Origin: Cladorrhinum sp. PSN259
Taxonomy: Eukaryota > Ascomycota > Sordariomycetes > Sordariales > Podosporaceae
Length of the DNA stretch: 64,000 nucleotides
Assembly: GCA_033725935.1 (NCBI GenBank)
Contig: MU867122.1
Location: forward strand, 62,001 to 126,000
Direction of reading: 5' to 3'
The notes under the pieces were generated by a model. It did not search any database and was not told the origin of the DNA. It saw only the letters and a list, made by a program, of their open reading frames with translations. This document shows positions 31,328 to 42,204 of the stretch, piece by piece. How positions within the stretch are numbered: the stretch's first letter is position 1; every line of letters begins with the position of its first letter. The translations under genes and the position numbers were made by a program.

Positions 31328-33823
31328 GGTGACGACTTGGGAGTGAATAAGAAGGAGTCAGAGGGCTTTTTTCTTTTTCGACGCTCAGTTAAAGTTGGTG
31401 AGAGGCAGTTCGGACCGCGTTAAATCTTTCGGGATGGGATCATGCCCAAGCTGCACAGGAAAACCGCAATATTTATTATGCACATCATGTGCAATTCTTC
31501 AAGGTGAATTCCATGGTAAATTCCAATGCGTTGCTCTCGGAATCCGGCTCGACGCCGCGCGGGTAGTCCCCTCCCACAAGACATCATTCCTCGATGCGAG
31601 ACATGGGGAGAGTTGTTGGCCAGTCATGTGTGGTTCCCTGAAACATATTACCATATGCTTAAATCAAAAACAGAGGTGGATCATCGATGCGATGGTACAT
31701 CAAGAACAATTTCCGCGCCATCAAATGTGAAAAAGATGCCTCAAACAATTCACAATGCCGTATGTACGTGGTGGCATCCATGTCTCGCAGCTCGAGAAAC
31801 CATTTCGCAGGATTCTCTCTGTGGCAGTGGGGAATGAGAGGTTCCAGCCCGCCATATGTATGGCAATAAACATGATGTCCAGATGACATGTGAACCTCCA
31901 ATGATCTCGAGACGATCTCGGCGTCGTCGGCGATTGCCTATCATCTTCGAACCAGCCACGGATCGAGGTTGCCTTTGTCGGGATTATGGAGGCTGGCATT
32001 CAAGGGTGTCAACAATTCAATTCTCAACATATTAAACAACTCAATTCAATTTGAATTCATGTTCTTCGACTCAAAATTTGCCTGTTTAAATTGTTGACAC
32101 CCTTGCTGACATTCATCACTCAAATGCTAATGAGGTATCGGGCCGAGAACTAAACGGCCAGAATAGCTGTAGAGGTTCCTTTAGTGGTGCAATTCAGTTT
32201 GATTCAGGTACGGTTCTTGTCGCAGGCTACTGGTCACCTCGCTATCCCATTTTCACAAAATCAGCTTATCAACCTTTGAAGCGTCACCCACCTGGCGTGT
32301 TCAAGGACGTCGTCATCCCTTGGTTGCACAGGCATCAGTTATTTGGCACACTGTCAGTGCATCCAGACAGGACGGGTTTAGTTTCCAGGAACTGGAGGAG
32401 CCTGAGGAGGAAGAGAAAGAGCATACAAAAAGGTATTGCGACCTGCAGAGTGGGTTTAGGATATCGGATTGCGAGAGGAATCATTAGAGAGGAGGTTGAA
32501 GTTGTGACTGTTCCGATGGAGCTTTCCTGGTTTGATGAAATCTGGAAAGATTGATGTTCACGAGGGGGGGGGGTTTTATACTTCCGTCACCCACCATCAG
32601 ATATTTCCCCTCAATGCCAAAGTCGCAACTTCTTCGACAAGCAGCTTATTTAAAACTATCAGAGACTTTCTCAGGCTGTGACGTGGTACCAATTCTTCCA
32701 TCTTTGATACGGTATCTAGGCAGGTACGTGGGTAGACCGACTGCTCGTGTAGCCGTGAGTGCCCAAGGGAGGGTCGGGTTATGTTATCCAAACCTCAGTC
32801 GAACGACCTATAAGAAAGGTGTAATTACACAACCACGAAACCTTTTCTGTGTGCCAAGTGGGTCAATGCCCAAACAGCCCAGTGTGATTAATTTTTGCGG
32901 TTTGTTCTAAAAATAAAACCCCAGATTCGGAGACACCCGGTTACTTCACTGGCGGTCTACCTGGAGTCCTCCCCAAAAGGTCAAGAATGATACTACCGGG
33001 GCTTACCTTCGCCAAGTCTACAGGGTGCTACATGTAGTTTAAAGGACAGTGGTCGATTCCTCTACGCCCCGTGAGCGAGGTCGAAAACGGCAAAAGTTTC
33101 CCTCGATAGCACCTTCGCAATGAAGTGCGGATATACGAGTTCAACAGAACTTTCCAAAAAAAACTCGGGTGATTTGGTCTTACGCTTCCAGAAGTGTGTC
33201 GGTGGCAACTTACTCCGCTTTGATGAAGCCTCAACCTGCCGAGCCTTTGTAGGTGCCAGTGAAGTGACTGACGCGCCGACGGTGACAGCTTTCACCAATG
33301 GCTCGGCAAGGACTGGTCGAGGACTCCAGGTGTAGAGCCAAGCTAGAATTCGAGGGGTATCTGCCTCCCCGCTGCCGAGTCCAGATGTACTAGGCCTTTC
33401 TGCGCCCTGGTAGCAGTTGGCTGTGCTCGTCTCGTATGCAATGACACCCTTCGAGTGCCACCGTCAACTACTAAAGAGGAAAGGCGATCTGGCTGGCGAG
33501 CTGCAGCGAGTTCGCTCGTTTTGACCAAGGGCGGCTAAATAACTACATCTTTGCAGTCGCTTTCATGGTTCACGGACTATCCAGGGGCTGTGGAGGGGGC
33601 GCAGGTGCCATGGGTAGTTGGCAGCGACCAATAGGGAAGCTGTTGGTTGTTTCGAACCAGACTGTCGGGACCGCTTGCCAGGCCTCCAGATCCCCTCTCT
33701 CCATTTTTAAAGGATGGGCCTCGCCGTTACATGGCGAAAGGTTTTCTTATATTCTGTTAACTTGTATTTGAGATTGCGTCTTTATCTGACCTCGGATATC
33801 CATTTCAACCAATCTCTGCATCA
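31328..33823. other. Gene-poor region containing a MITE
   Basis: About 2.5 kb without a supported gene. It holds the 105-bp MITE at 32001-32105. A plus-strand frame at 32276-32554 is open for 92 codons but has no recognisable domain and an equally open alternative frame overlaps it. The last 500 bases are the 5' region of the T5orf172 gene. Confidence 0.45.
32001..32105. mobile_element. 105-bp MITE, hAT-type
   Basis: Perfect 17-bp terminal inverted repeats: CAAGGGTGTCAACAATT at 32001-32017 and its exact reverse complement at 32089-32105. The element is flanked by 8-bp direct repeats, CTGGCATT (31993-32000) and CTGACATT (32106-32113), seven of eight matching. An 8-bp duplication and a CA-G-GGTG-like end fit the hAT superfamily. 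The AT-rich interior has no coding capacity, so movement would depend on a transposase elsewhere. Confidence 0.88.
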
Positions 33824-35359
33824 ATGGATTTTGTTACCCCTGAAGAAAAGCACAAGACTTCTCCGAGACGCTCTCTTAGAGAGAGTTCGGAGCAACGTAT
33901 CACCTTTGAAGGACCCCTGAGCCAAACCGCCAATCCTAATACTTCTGCCGATATTTACGAGCAACGTATCACCTTTGAAGGACCCCTGAGCCAAACCGCC
34001 AATCCTAATACTTCTGCCGATATTTACGAGCAACGTTTCCCCTTCGAAGGACCCCTGAGCCAAACCGCTGATCCCAATGCTTCTGCCGATATTTACGCGT
34101 CCTCTGCTGCCGCTTCGAAAGGAAGCTCGAATCAACAGGGAGGGTGTCGTCCAAGATGTGGCCCCGGCGTTCAGAAGCCCAAGGTGAAGCAGCGGGCAGC
34201 ATCACCGTCGCCATCAGCAACATCTCCACAATCGTCACCACCACCGCAGTCGTCTCGAACGACCTCACGACTCCCATACCATGATACACAATCACGATCC
34301 AGTAGTTCCAGGCCGAGCTCGAATGAAATCATTGAAATCTCTTCGGACGATTCGGAGCCGGAACTGGGCCCTTCGACTGCGCAAACAACGCTCAGTCCAT
34401 CGCCGTCGCAAACAACACCCAGTCCATCGCCGGCGCCAACAACGCTCAGTCCACCGCCGGTGCAGAGGAAAAATGAAACACCTTCCGACAAGGCCCGGGC
34501 CGTCAGGCCGACTTCTGAGCCTCGGACCGCGAGTGCTCCAGGGTCGCTCACAGGTAGTAGCGGCATCAGCAGCGACACCAAAGTCAAACGAGCCCAAGAT
34601 ATTGACGGAGACATCGAGAAGCAGATACGACAGCCGAAAAAGCTCAGTAAAAGGGACAAGGAGCTAGGCTACGTATACGTTGTGCCGGCGTGCATCAACG
34701 GTAAAGAGGTCATCAAGATCGGCTACACGGCCGAAACGTCAGTCGACACCCGTCTCAAGGCGATCGCGACGGGCGGATGCGAAAGTACTATCAAGATTTT
34801 GGAACTGCCGTCGACGAGCCCCGAACACACCCAGGTCCACCTGTTCTACGAGAAGGTGGAAAAACTGGCGCATATGGAGCTAGCAAATTTCCGCTACAAC
34901 TTTTCCTGCGGTTGCAGCAAGAAGCACAACGAGTTCTTTGTCGTCGATGAGGAGATCGGGCACATGGTTGTCGAGCGGTGGGCCCGGCTATGTGCGCTGC
35001 GGCCCTTCAAGTTCCACAAGGATCATTGGGTTCTCAAAGACGAATGGAAATTTTATCTCGACCGGTTCCGCGAGAGGAATCATGGCAGACTCGGCAAAAA
35101 ACATGAGAAGAAGGACGACCATATTAGTCGACACCAGCGATGGGAGTCATTCCTCGATTCCAAACGATCGGCATGGTACGTGCATAGTACTGTCGTGTGG
35201 GTGGGCAAGATTTGGGCCCGCCGTTGGCAGATGGCGAGCTCGGTATTGGCAGTGTTGCTGGTTAGCTCTACGCTGTCATGGTGGTCGTTTCATTTCCTCA
35301 TTGTAACAATCTGTTGCAATTGCCTAGAGGAATGGGCGCGAGACAGGGGGGAAAACTGA
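33824..35359 (+). CDS. T5orf172-domain (GIY-YIG-related) protein with SUMO-interaction-like motif and C-terminal hydrophobic segment
   Basis: Single exon, 511 residues. Residues 23-91 are three tandem copies of a 23-residue repeat (each starts EQR-I/F). A Ser/Pro-rich disordered region follows and carries IIEISSDDSEPE at 159-170, which matches a phospho-SUMO-interacting motif. The T5orf172/DUF1766 domain covers about 281-385: GYVYVVPACINGKEVIKIG, then AIATGGCESTIKILELP, then EKLAHMELANFRYNFSCGC and the end HNEFFVVDEE. The domain is related to GIY-YIG nucleases and is known in S. pombe Mug113 and phage proteins. A hydrophobic stretch at about 470-497 (VLAVLLVSSTLSWWSFHF) could anchor it in a membrane, unexpected for a nuclease-like protein. 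A role in DNA metabolism or mobile DNA is inference. Confidence 0.85.
   Translation: MDFVTPEEKHKTSPRRSLRESSEQRITFEGPLSQTANPNTSADIYEQRITFEGPLSQTANPNTSADIYEQRFPFEGPLSQTADPNASADIYASSAAASKGSSNQQGGCRPRCGPGVQKPKVKQRAASPSPSATSPQSSPPPQSSRTTSRLPYHDTQSRSSSSRPSSNEIIEISSDDSEPELGPSTAQTTLSPSPSQTTPSPSPAPTTLSPPPVQRKNETPSDKARAVRPTSEPRTASAPGSLTGSSGISSDTKVKRAQDIDGDIEKQIRQPKKLSKRDKELGYVYVVPACINGKEVIKIGYTAETSVDTRLKAIATGGCESTIKILELPSTSPEHTQVHLFYEKVEKLAHMELANFRYNFSCGCSKKHNEFFVVDEEIGHMVVERWARLCALRPFKFHKDHWVLKDEWKFYLDRFRERNHGRLGKKHEKKDDHISRHQRWESFLDSKRSAWYVHSTVVWVGKIWARRWQMASSVLAVLLVSSTLSWWSFHFLIVTICCNCLEEWARDRGEN
33890..34096 (+). repeat. Three tandem 69-bp coding repeats
   Basis: Copies at 33890-33958, 33959-34027 and 34028-34096. 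Copies 1 and 2 are identical at every base; copy 3 differs at several positions (for example ITFEG to FPFEG). This indicates recent unequal duplication within the coding sequence. Confidence 0.95.
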
Positions 35360-36717
35360 GAGCAGGAATGAACGTAATAAGGGCGACCACGCCAGTCTCG
35401 AGCTGGTTATCCTCCTTCACTGCTAACTCATACTCATGTCCTGGCCCTAATGACAGTCTTGAGGCGTAACCCGTCTCGGGTAGTGTCAGCCCAAGAGGCG
35501 GCCTGTGTCGTCACATTCCTTACTAGTATCCTAGTAACACACGGAGAGTATGAAAATGAACGCCTCGTCCTCCCGTATGTTCAGGCTAGCGCTATCGACC
35601 TCCACGGGGCCACACATTGCTATCAGGAAACCTTAGATCAGTAACTGTCAACCTCTGGGAATAATGGATGGGGAAATATACCTCCCCAACAGACGTCGTA
35701 TAGGATGGACGCATAAAACTCCCCTTCCAGGGTCCCAGCAGGCGCGACTTCGGCAAGGCCTAGAACCTATACCTCGATTACATCAAGGGTGACGCCGCCG
35801 GCAAGCAAGCTGTCCACCAAGTGCTTCACTTGATATTCTAGATCTAGCCAAGGCACATAGTCTCCCTGGACGTTAGCGAACTTCTAACAAATGGAGGTAG
35901 TGGGAAAGTTCACGTCGCTGTAGGATCTTGGGGTGTCTCTGTAGACAGTAACGAGAGTACACCCTCGATGAAGCGGAAGCGACAAGCGAAGAAGTGATAC
36001 ATACCGTGGTGAAAGTGAACACACCAGCTAGGGAGAGAAAAACTGGGGTGACTGGGTCAAATTAGCCGAGTTTCTCATGACGGCTGCGTCCCGGCTGGAC
36101 TTCCGGCCTGGCACGTCCAGCTTAGATAGGCGTTGCACTTTGTATTTAATGTTTAACCATTGCTCTGACTTACAACATCTCGGTAAATTTCGTAGAGCAA
36201 CGTAAGCTAAGTTTTCTTGGTCATAATCGGTCCTGGTATTTTTCGAAGGAGGGGCGTTGAGTGACGGCCGGTAGAAGAAAAGAAAAGAAAGCGCGAAGTT
36301 ACGGATGAGCTTCTAGAAAGAAATATCAGTCGTCGTTGGACGGAAATACGAAACTGGGCTTTTGGTCGGTGCTAGGGCATGCGGGGAAAGCTTTATATAA
36401 TACACGCTATCAGGCAGGCTTTTCACTTTGTTACTTGACTTCATCAATACATCTTTGGGCACATCATTGTTAGCAGCCATTGAATTGATAATTGAGCCAA
36501 GATCTTGTGATTAAACCCCCAGCCACAATTCATGAAGCCTTTGTTGAATTCTGAGAGACTATGGGACTTTGAGATGCAAATTCTTGTGGTTTCTGGTTCA
36601 TTTGACAACTATGGCTACATGTACTTGATCCGCAAAGCCGGGGCAAAGAAAAACGAGGAATAACATTCAGATCGTCGATAGATACTATACCTCGTCAAAT
36701 ATATCCCGCTCAGACCC
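35360..36717. other. Intergenic; no gene seen
   Basis: About 1.36 kb between the T5orf172 gene and the 3' end of the P450. No ORF with domain content on either strand. Confidence 0.5.
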
Positions 36718-38352
36718 TCATTCTGATCTAGGCTTGATGGTAACACGAATCGGTCGCTTCTCTACAAACAAAAACGTCCTCAAGGTGTCCCAATCCAACC
36801 TCTTTGACTTATCGGCCGGAGCCTCAAAGTCAAAGCTCCACAAGAGCTTCGCCAGGATCAGTCTCATCTCGACCCAAGCCAGGTTCTGCCCAATGCAAGA
36901 CCGCGGTCCAACACTAAACGGCTGTAAACCATGTCTCTGATCCCCAAAGAATGGTGATTTCGGATTAGAACAGGCATCATTTAACCACCGTTCCGGCAAA
37001 TACTCGTCCGCCCTAGCCCAATACCTCGGCTCCCTATTCATCGAGTAGGCCTGTATAGAAACCGGTGTCCCGCCCGGCAGCCAAACCCCGCAAACCATCG
37101 CACCGCCAGGTGGCACCCTTCTCGGAAGCATCCACGGCAAGGGCGGACAAAGCCTCAACCCTTCCATCAGAACCGCATTCAAGTACTCCAACTTCTTCAA
37201 CGAATCAACAGTCATTTCTTCCTCACTCTCAAAGGCCCCTCTAACCTCCGCCGTAACCTTGTTCAAAACCCCCTTCATCTCCTCCTTAATTAGGTAACTC
37301 ATAACCCCGCTCAAAGCCGTAGCGGTCGTCTCGCTCCCGGCCGTAGCAAGTACCATAAAAGTAGCATTAATCTCCCCTTTGTCCAGTCCGCCCTGAGCCC
37401 CTTCTTGAAACCCCCGGATGACACAATCCATCATGTCCTCCCTGAGCATCTCGTAATTCATTCTCCTCTCCACCTTCTTCCCGATCAGTTCGAAATGCTC
37501 CCATTGCATCTTTTTCAGCTTGGGCGGGACCAGCTTCATCAGCCACCGCTCAATCAAGGGGTGAAAGTACCTCGTGGCCACCACGAACGGCGCGGCCTTG
37601 ACGCTGCCAAAAACCATCTCGACCCACCCGTGCAGCTTTGCGCTCTGCAGGCAGTCAAACGACTCCCCAAAGGCCAGGTCCCCCAGAATGTCAAACGTCG
37701 CAAAGTTGAACCAGGGTCCTATATCAACCTCGACTTTTTGAAGGTCCTCCAAGCCCTCCTCCTCGTCCTCCTCCTCCTCCTCCTCCTCATCGGGACTCTG
37801 ATTAATTGGCGCCGGTATCAACCCCCTCAGCCGCCCAACCAACAAATCCACGTACCGCCTCACGTGCTTCTCCTGCCCCTTTAGCGCTCTTCTCGAAAAC
37901 GCCGGACTGATGGCCTTTCTGATCCGTGAGTGCAGCACCGGATCGATAGCACTGACGATGCTCTCTGTTTGTCCCGGCTGCGCCTTGAACCACACTTCAT
38001 CTTTTATAAAATCTCTCTCGGCAGAGAATATATCCGCCCACGCGGAAGGATGCGAGAAGGTGACTTCGTCGGGCGCTATGCGCACTATCGGACCGTAAAG
38101 TGAATGCAGCCTCTGAATGTCGTGGACCATCTTGCCGCGAAGTAGCGAGTTGATAAAGGGGAACCGGGTTGCCGCCCAGACTTTCGGCCCGGGGATTTTT
38201 GAGAGGGGGTGAAAGGGCGAGACATTGTACAGCGCTCGTGAAAGGGGGTATAAAATGATCACGACGACAAGGAGGAGGAGGATGGTTTGTGTTGGATTGA
38301 ATGGGAAATCACCCCAGGAAAAACCCTTTGTTTCTGCCATTGAACTTATCAT
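36718..38352 (-). CDS. Cytochrome P450 monooxygenase
   Basis: Single exon, 544 residues (a second in-frame ATG four codons later is equally possible). An N-terminal membrane anchor at about 22-36 is followed by the proline hinge (SKIPGPKVWAAT). The I-helix AGSETT is at 338-343, EGLR of the K helix at 397-400, PERW near 453 and the heme loop FSVGPRSCIGQ with Cys486. All key positions are intact. It acts at the ER with an NADPH-P450 reductase. The general look is that of the isotrichodermin C-15 hydroxylase-like (CYP65-type) group, but the substrate is unknown. An insertion of about 15 Glu/Asp residues at 187-201, encoded by GAG/GAC repeats, interrupts the F-G region. No backbone biosynthetic enzyme is nearby. 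Confidence 0.93.
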   Translation of the reverse strand: MISSMAETKGFSWGDFPFNPTQTILLLLVVVIILYPLSRALYNVSPFHPLSKIPGPKVWAATRFPFINSLLRGKMVHDIQRLHSLYGPIVRIAPDEVTFSHPSAWADIFSAERDFIKDEVWFKAQPGQTESIVSAIDPVLHSRIRKAISPAFSRRALKGQEKHVRRYVDLLVGRLRGLIPAPINQSPDEEEEEEEDEEEGLEDLQKVEVDIGPWFNFATFDILGDLAFGESFDCLQSAKLHGWVEMVFGSVKAAPFVVATRYFHPLIERWLMKLVPPKLKKMQWEHFELIGKKVERRMNYEMLREDMMDCVIRGFQEGAQGGLDKGEINATFMVLATAGSETTATALSGVMSYLIKEEMKGVLNKVTAEVRGAFESEEEMTVDSLKKLEYLNAVLMEGLRLCPPLPWMLPRRVPPGGAMVCGVWLPGGTPVSIQAYSMNREPRYWARADEYLPERWLNDACSNPKSPFFGDQRHGLQPFSVGPRSCIGQNLAWVEMRLILAKLLWSFDFEAPADKSKRLDWDTLRTFLFVEKRPIRVTIKPRSE

Positions 38353-38747
38353 ATGCCCGTGAATTGATGTTTAAAGATGAGATAGGTTGACAAATACACA
38401 AGTGCATAATGCGGGGAAAGTAAAGTTGAAATATGTAGGTCTACACTTGGTTCGGACATTTTCCAAGCAAGTGTTGGTTCGTTGGATTTGCACAAGTTCC
38501 TTCCTGTTGGTTCATCATGATTGGGCCAACAGCCCTGGAAAGCCCCTGAAATGGAAGCATAATGCGACGTAAAGCCGCGCCAGTTTACCTCATTAGTCTA
38601 TCGGGATATCTTTTATTCTCATCAAGGTCTGCAAGTATAAAAAAAAATCAAGAGACAAATCGAAGAAAGGGGGTGGCCCATTTATCTATCTACGTATGTC
38701 ACCTACACACATCACATCTGCACCCAAAGACAAAAGGAACCAAATAC
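38353..38747. other. Intergenic; no gene seen
   Basis: Short region between the P450 start and the GPCR 3' end, holding the P450 promoter. Confidence 0.5.
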
Positions 38748-40221
38748 TCAAACCTGAGTGCCATCTGATAAACTCTCAGCTCTCGCCCCCCTCGTAGACC
38801 TCGCTCCAGTCCCCAAATGCGCATCAGAAACACCTGCCCCTTCCCCTGCTCGATCAATCACCATCTTACTCCTCTTCCTGCTCTTCATCCCCAAGGTCAC
38901 AAACACCAACCCGTTCCAAAATCCCCTCAAGGATCCGCTGGCGCCAACGACAAGCAACAAAGGATAAGACTTAAAAGTTGGGTCCATAAACGTCGCCACA
39001 CGATTAGTGGAAGGCGCAACCCAGACAGAAAGTAACGCAAGGAAAAAGAAAAGAGGCATAAGAATGTACTGCTTGAATGAGAGTGAAGAGCGTTGTGTGG
39101 TGTTCACTGCTGATGGAGATGCTGTGAGGGGCTGAGTGGAGATGGATCGACGGCCCGTGGAGCAACGGCAGGACGTCGCCGTGCCTAGCATGGAGTGGTT
39201 GTTGATGGTGGACGAAGGTGATCTCGGAATCCCGTTATTCTCATGTTTCGCTACTTCAAGATCGGGAGATGTAGAGGTTCCATGTGTAGTGGTCACGTGG
39301 ATGCCAGCACGCACGGAATACCGGTTCGAGGTGTCGGGCAAGATGGTATCGTCGAGGGGGATAGAATCGGTGGTGATGGAAGTAAAGGCTCGTCGACGTC
39401 GAACTATCTCAATACCAACGGAAATGTAGAGCGTCATGGTAATTAAGATCATCGTCCTACACGCGGGAGGAGATAAGGTTAGCAAGTTGAAAAAGAGAAG
39501 GACGGGAGGAGAGGAGTCCTACCATATTGGCACGTAGTAGGCCACGATGCGGAAGAGAACCCACTTGGGAGCAATGGCACACCAAAGCTGAATGTCAAAA
39601 TATTAGTTGATGAACTGTATGACATATTTGTCCGCAACCAAAACATACCGTGACGCTGCCATAAAAGGGGCCCTTCTCCTTGGTATGGATAAAGAGGAAA
39701 ACAAATGCAGGAGTGAAAGTGGAGAAAGTGATGACAATTGCGTATCTCCACTCTAGCCGCTTTAAAGCTTGAGCTTCATAGTTGCGAAAGACAATCAAGA
39801 AAACGTTAATGGCCATGGCAAGTGTCCATGCGACGTCGGCAACGGGAAACCTATGATGGCGTAGAAATTCGTCAACCTTCATTCCTCATCAGTGGTCGCA
39901 GAAAAGGGCACCATTCTTTTGCACATACATCTGGTTGAGAAACCCCTGAAACTGGCACAGGGCTGACGTATTCCCCCATCGGTATCCACTGACAGATGTG
40001 CCAGTGCAAATGACATCGAAAGCGTTGTAAAAGGCGTTGATAAAGATGAGGCGATGCATTGGGTTTCGAAAGTGCCGGGAAACGCAAAATGTGATGATGA
40101 TAAGTATAACACCGAGCGCTGATAAGGCAGACGCAAAGCGGGTGACGATCTCGAGCGTCTTCCGTTGTCCATCGCTGAGAGCTACCTCTCCTCGGCCGTA
40201 AAGATGCTGCGACGACAACAT
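38748..40221 (-). CDS. cAMP-receptor-like (Dicty_CAR/Git3-type) G-protein-coupled receptor
   Basis: Exons 40221-39929, 39850-39649, 39587-39523 and 39456-38748 join in frame to 422 residues. Helix 1 is ALSALGVILIIITFCVSR, helix 2 follows HRLIFINAFYNAFDVICTG, and helix 3 spans the first splice site (CQFQGFLNQ-MFPVADVAWT). Further helices are AINVFLIVF, YAIVITFSTFTPAFVFLF and the joined motif LFRIVAYYVPIWTMIL, typical of this class. The third intracellular loop is long (about 130 residues, Ser/Thr-rich). The last two helices precede a basic tail (GMKSRKRSK). This resembles the GprC/CrlA-like receptors of fungi, which signal nutrient or stress cues to heterotrimeric G proteins. The ligand is unknown. 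Confidence 0.9.
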
Positions 40222-42204
40222 AATTGATGCCGCGCAAAGGCTGTCCTTCTCATGGCCGATTCAGACGGGGAGATGGTGATCGTCAAAGGTACAGACGCCA
40301 TCTCGAGAGTTGGGGGGGAAACGAGGAGCTGGCTTATATTATTGGAGGTGCTGATGCCGACCTGCATGCAGGATGATGGCAAGTTTCTGAGGGCAATGGC
40401 GTGCTCGACAGCGAAGCCACCTCGTAGGGTCCCCTTCTTATGGGGCCGCACCAAATCCCGACAAACTGGACGCTGCGTGGGGGCACTGCTTCGAGTGGCA
40501 TCCATGTCGTCAAATTAAGGTGGCTTGTCTTGAATCCTTCTTTTCCCCACGCCAAGGCCACGTTCGTGGGATTGCATAATGAATTGAAGCCCCGTCAACC
40601 CCCAACTCGGAGATTTTTGACAATTTCAGGGCTTTGAAAGAGGAATCTCTTCAACTGCGCAACAAGTGCAAAAAATACCCGCGTTTCTTCACGCGACCTG
40701 GACCCTTGCTCGGTTAGTGCCGAATGCCACGAGAAAGGCGCATCGTTCTGTATCAGAAGACCATTGGCTGCAGAGTATTCCTATACTGTTGCCATCTGAG
40801 ATATGAGGTGGGAACGGGGGACGGTGTCGTCTTCGATGCTCACAATGGCGTTTTGTGAATTTGTGCGGGCATCGTATGTTCACATAAGCAGGGCGGTTGG
40901 TGGGATGTAACGGATGTCTGCAGTGGGGGTTTCTGTTCAGGGAATCGACGACGGTCAGTTGGGAAGAAAATGGCATCGGAGCACTCCCTGTGTAAACCTT
41001 GAATGCTACTCGCCGAGGATTGACTTTGACGTGGAAAATTGAGCGGCAATCTATAAGCATCTCACCAATTACCAGCCTGAGCACACCACCGCGCTCGACC
41101 TTAATCTTTCCATCGCGGGCGTCTCCATGATTCCCAATAGCCCCTTCCAACTACGCCTGCTCACACAGACAAGCGCTCACTACCTGAGCAGCACCCAGGA
41201 TGCATTAGGCTTACCACCTATTCTCCGGCTTTCACAACAGCCGAGAATACAAGAGAAACACGAGGGAATTTTGAAAAACCCCAGCACCCAGGCTCCTCCC
41301 TGTTGGCCGACCCCGATTCGGTCGAGGCAACCATGTTCTTTCATGCCTTAATCATAGCACTGGATCTGGAGGGGAGGATGAATGGGATTAAACAAAGTTT
41401 TGGACAGAGTAGGGACGGACTTTGGCATTATCTACTAGGTAGCTGATAATATTAATTCATTCATTTATTTTTGTTTCATAACCTGTGTTCTATTATTTCT
41501 TTCCTTTCATTCCTCTTGTTCAAATATCCGAAGCCGGAACGCACTCCAAGACGCTCAACCCGATCGCTTTTGCCTTGACCACCCGGTCCACGCTCAGTCC
41601 CACCTACTTCACGATATCTCGCCACTCATCGAGCGTTCGTTCTTTCCCAGAGATACCCATCATGGCGATATCCAAGGCGTAAAATAACGCGGGAGATTCC
41701 TCTGTCGAGGCAAGCAGGCCGTTTAAGTTTCTAGACATGATTGCGCACAACCATACCAACGAGACACTCGGGCGGTTTTTGGTCTTATGCAGGGGGGTTT
41801 CTCGCGCGCCCGGTGCTAACACGCCTTTCGTCTGCTACCTGTAGCTAATATAATCAACTCCTATTCTAAATCTCTCGGGTCGAAGTTGCGATTTGCGTTT
41901 TGGATGCAGCTCCATTTGTTCATCCTTTTGACCCCATTTCTTTTATACTGCGCAACCACTGTTTTTGCTGCAGACAGGGGCATTGTGCCACAGCAACCGC
42001 TTCATGTTGCATTCGTTGGTCCAGAGCCGCCAGGCTTCTATTTAGGCCGCCTAATCCCCTCCCTCCTTTCAACGAGCGGACAACCTCTTCCATTTTTGGT
42101 CTTACCTCTTCCAGACCCAACTTGTCATTCACCATCGCCACCACCACTACCTCAAAATCTTATCACTACCACTACCTCCCTGCCTATCACTAGCGCCTGC
42201 AATC
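40222..42204. other. Intergenic with an O-methyltransferase relic
   Basis: The divergent region between the GPCR and the SDR gene. It contains a decayed methyltransferase tail at 41520-41684 (minus). ORFs at 40689-41150 and 41886-42419 have no motif support and are treated as chance or leader sequence. Confidence 0.5.
41520..41684 (-). pseudogene. Relic of a small-molecule O-methyltransferase C terminus
   Basis: The minus-strand text ALDIAMMGISGKERTLDEW, then RDIVK-stop-VGLSVDRVVKAKAIG and finally LSVLECVP, follows the order of the last helix and strand in fungal O-methyltransferases (GKERT, EW..L...GL, ..VLE). An in-frame TAG falls where family members usually have Glu or Lys before VGL. 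The N-terminal SAM-binding part is not found upstream. This looks like a decayed fragment. Confidence 0.55.

Noticed and set aside
32276..32554. 92-codon plus-strand ORF
   Set aside because: No domain, and a second overlapping frame looks equally coding-like; cannot be supported.
33890..34096. CRISPR-like array
   Set aside because: The repeats are directly adjacent 69-bp coding units with no spacers, in a eukaryotic gene.
40689..41150. 153-codon minus-strand ORF upstream of the GPCR
   Set aside because: No domain, biased composition from repeats of short basic words, and it lies in the probable GPCR promoter.
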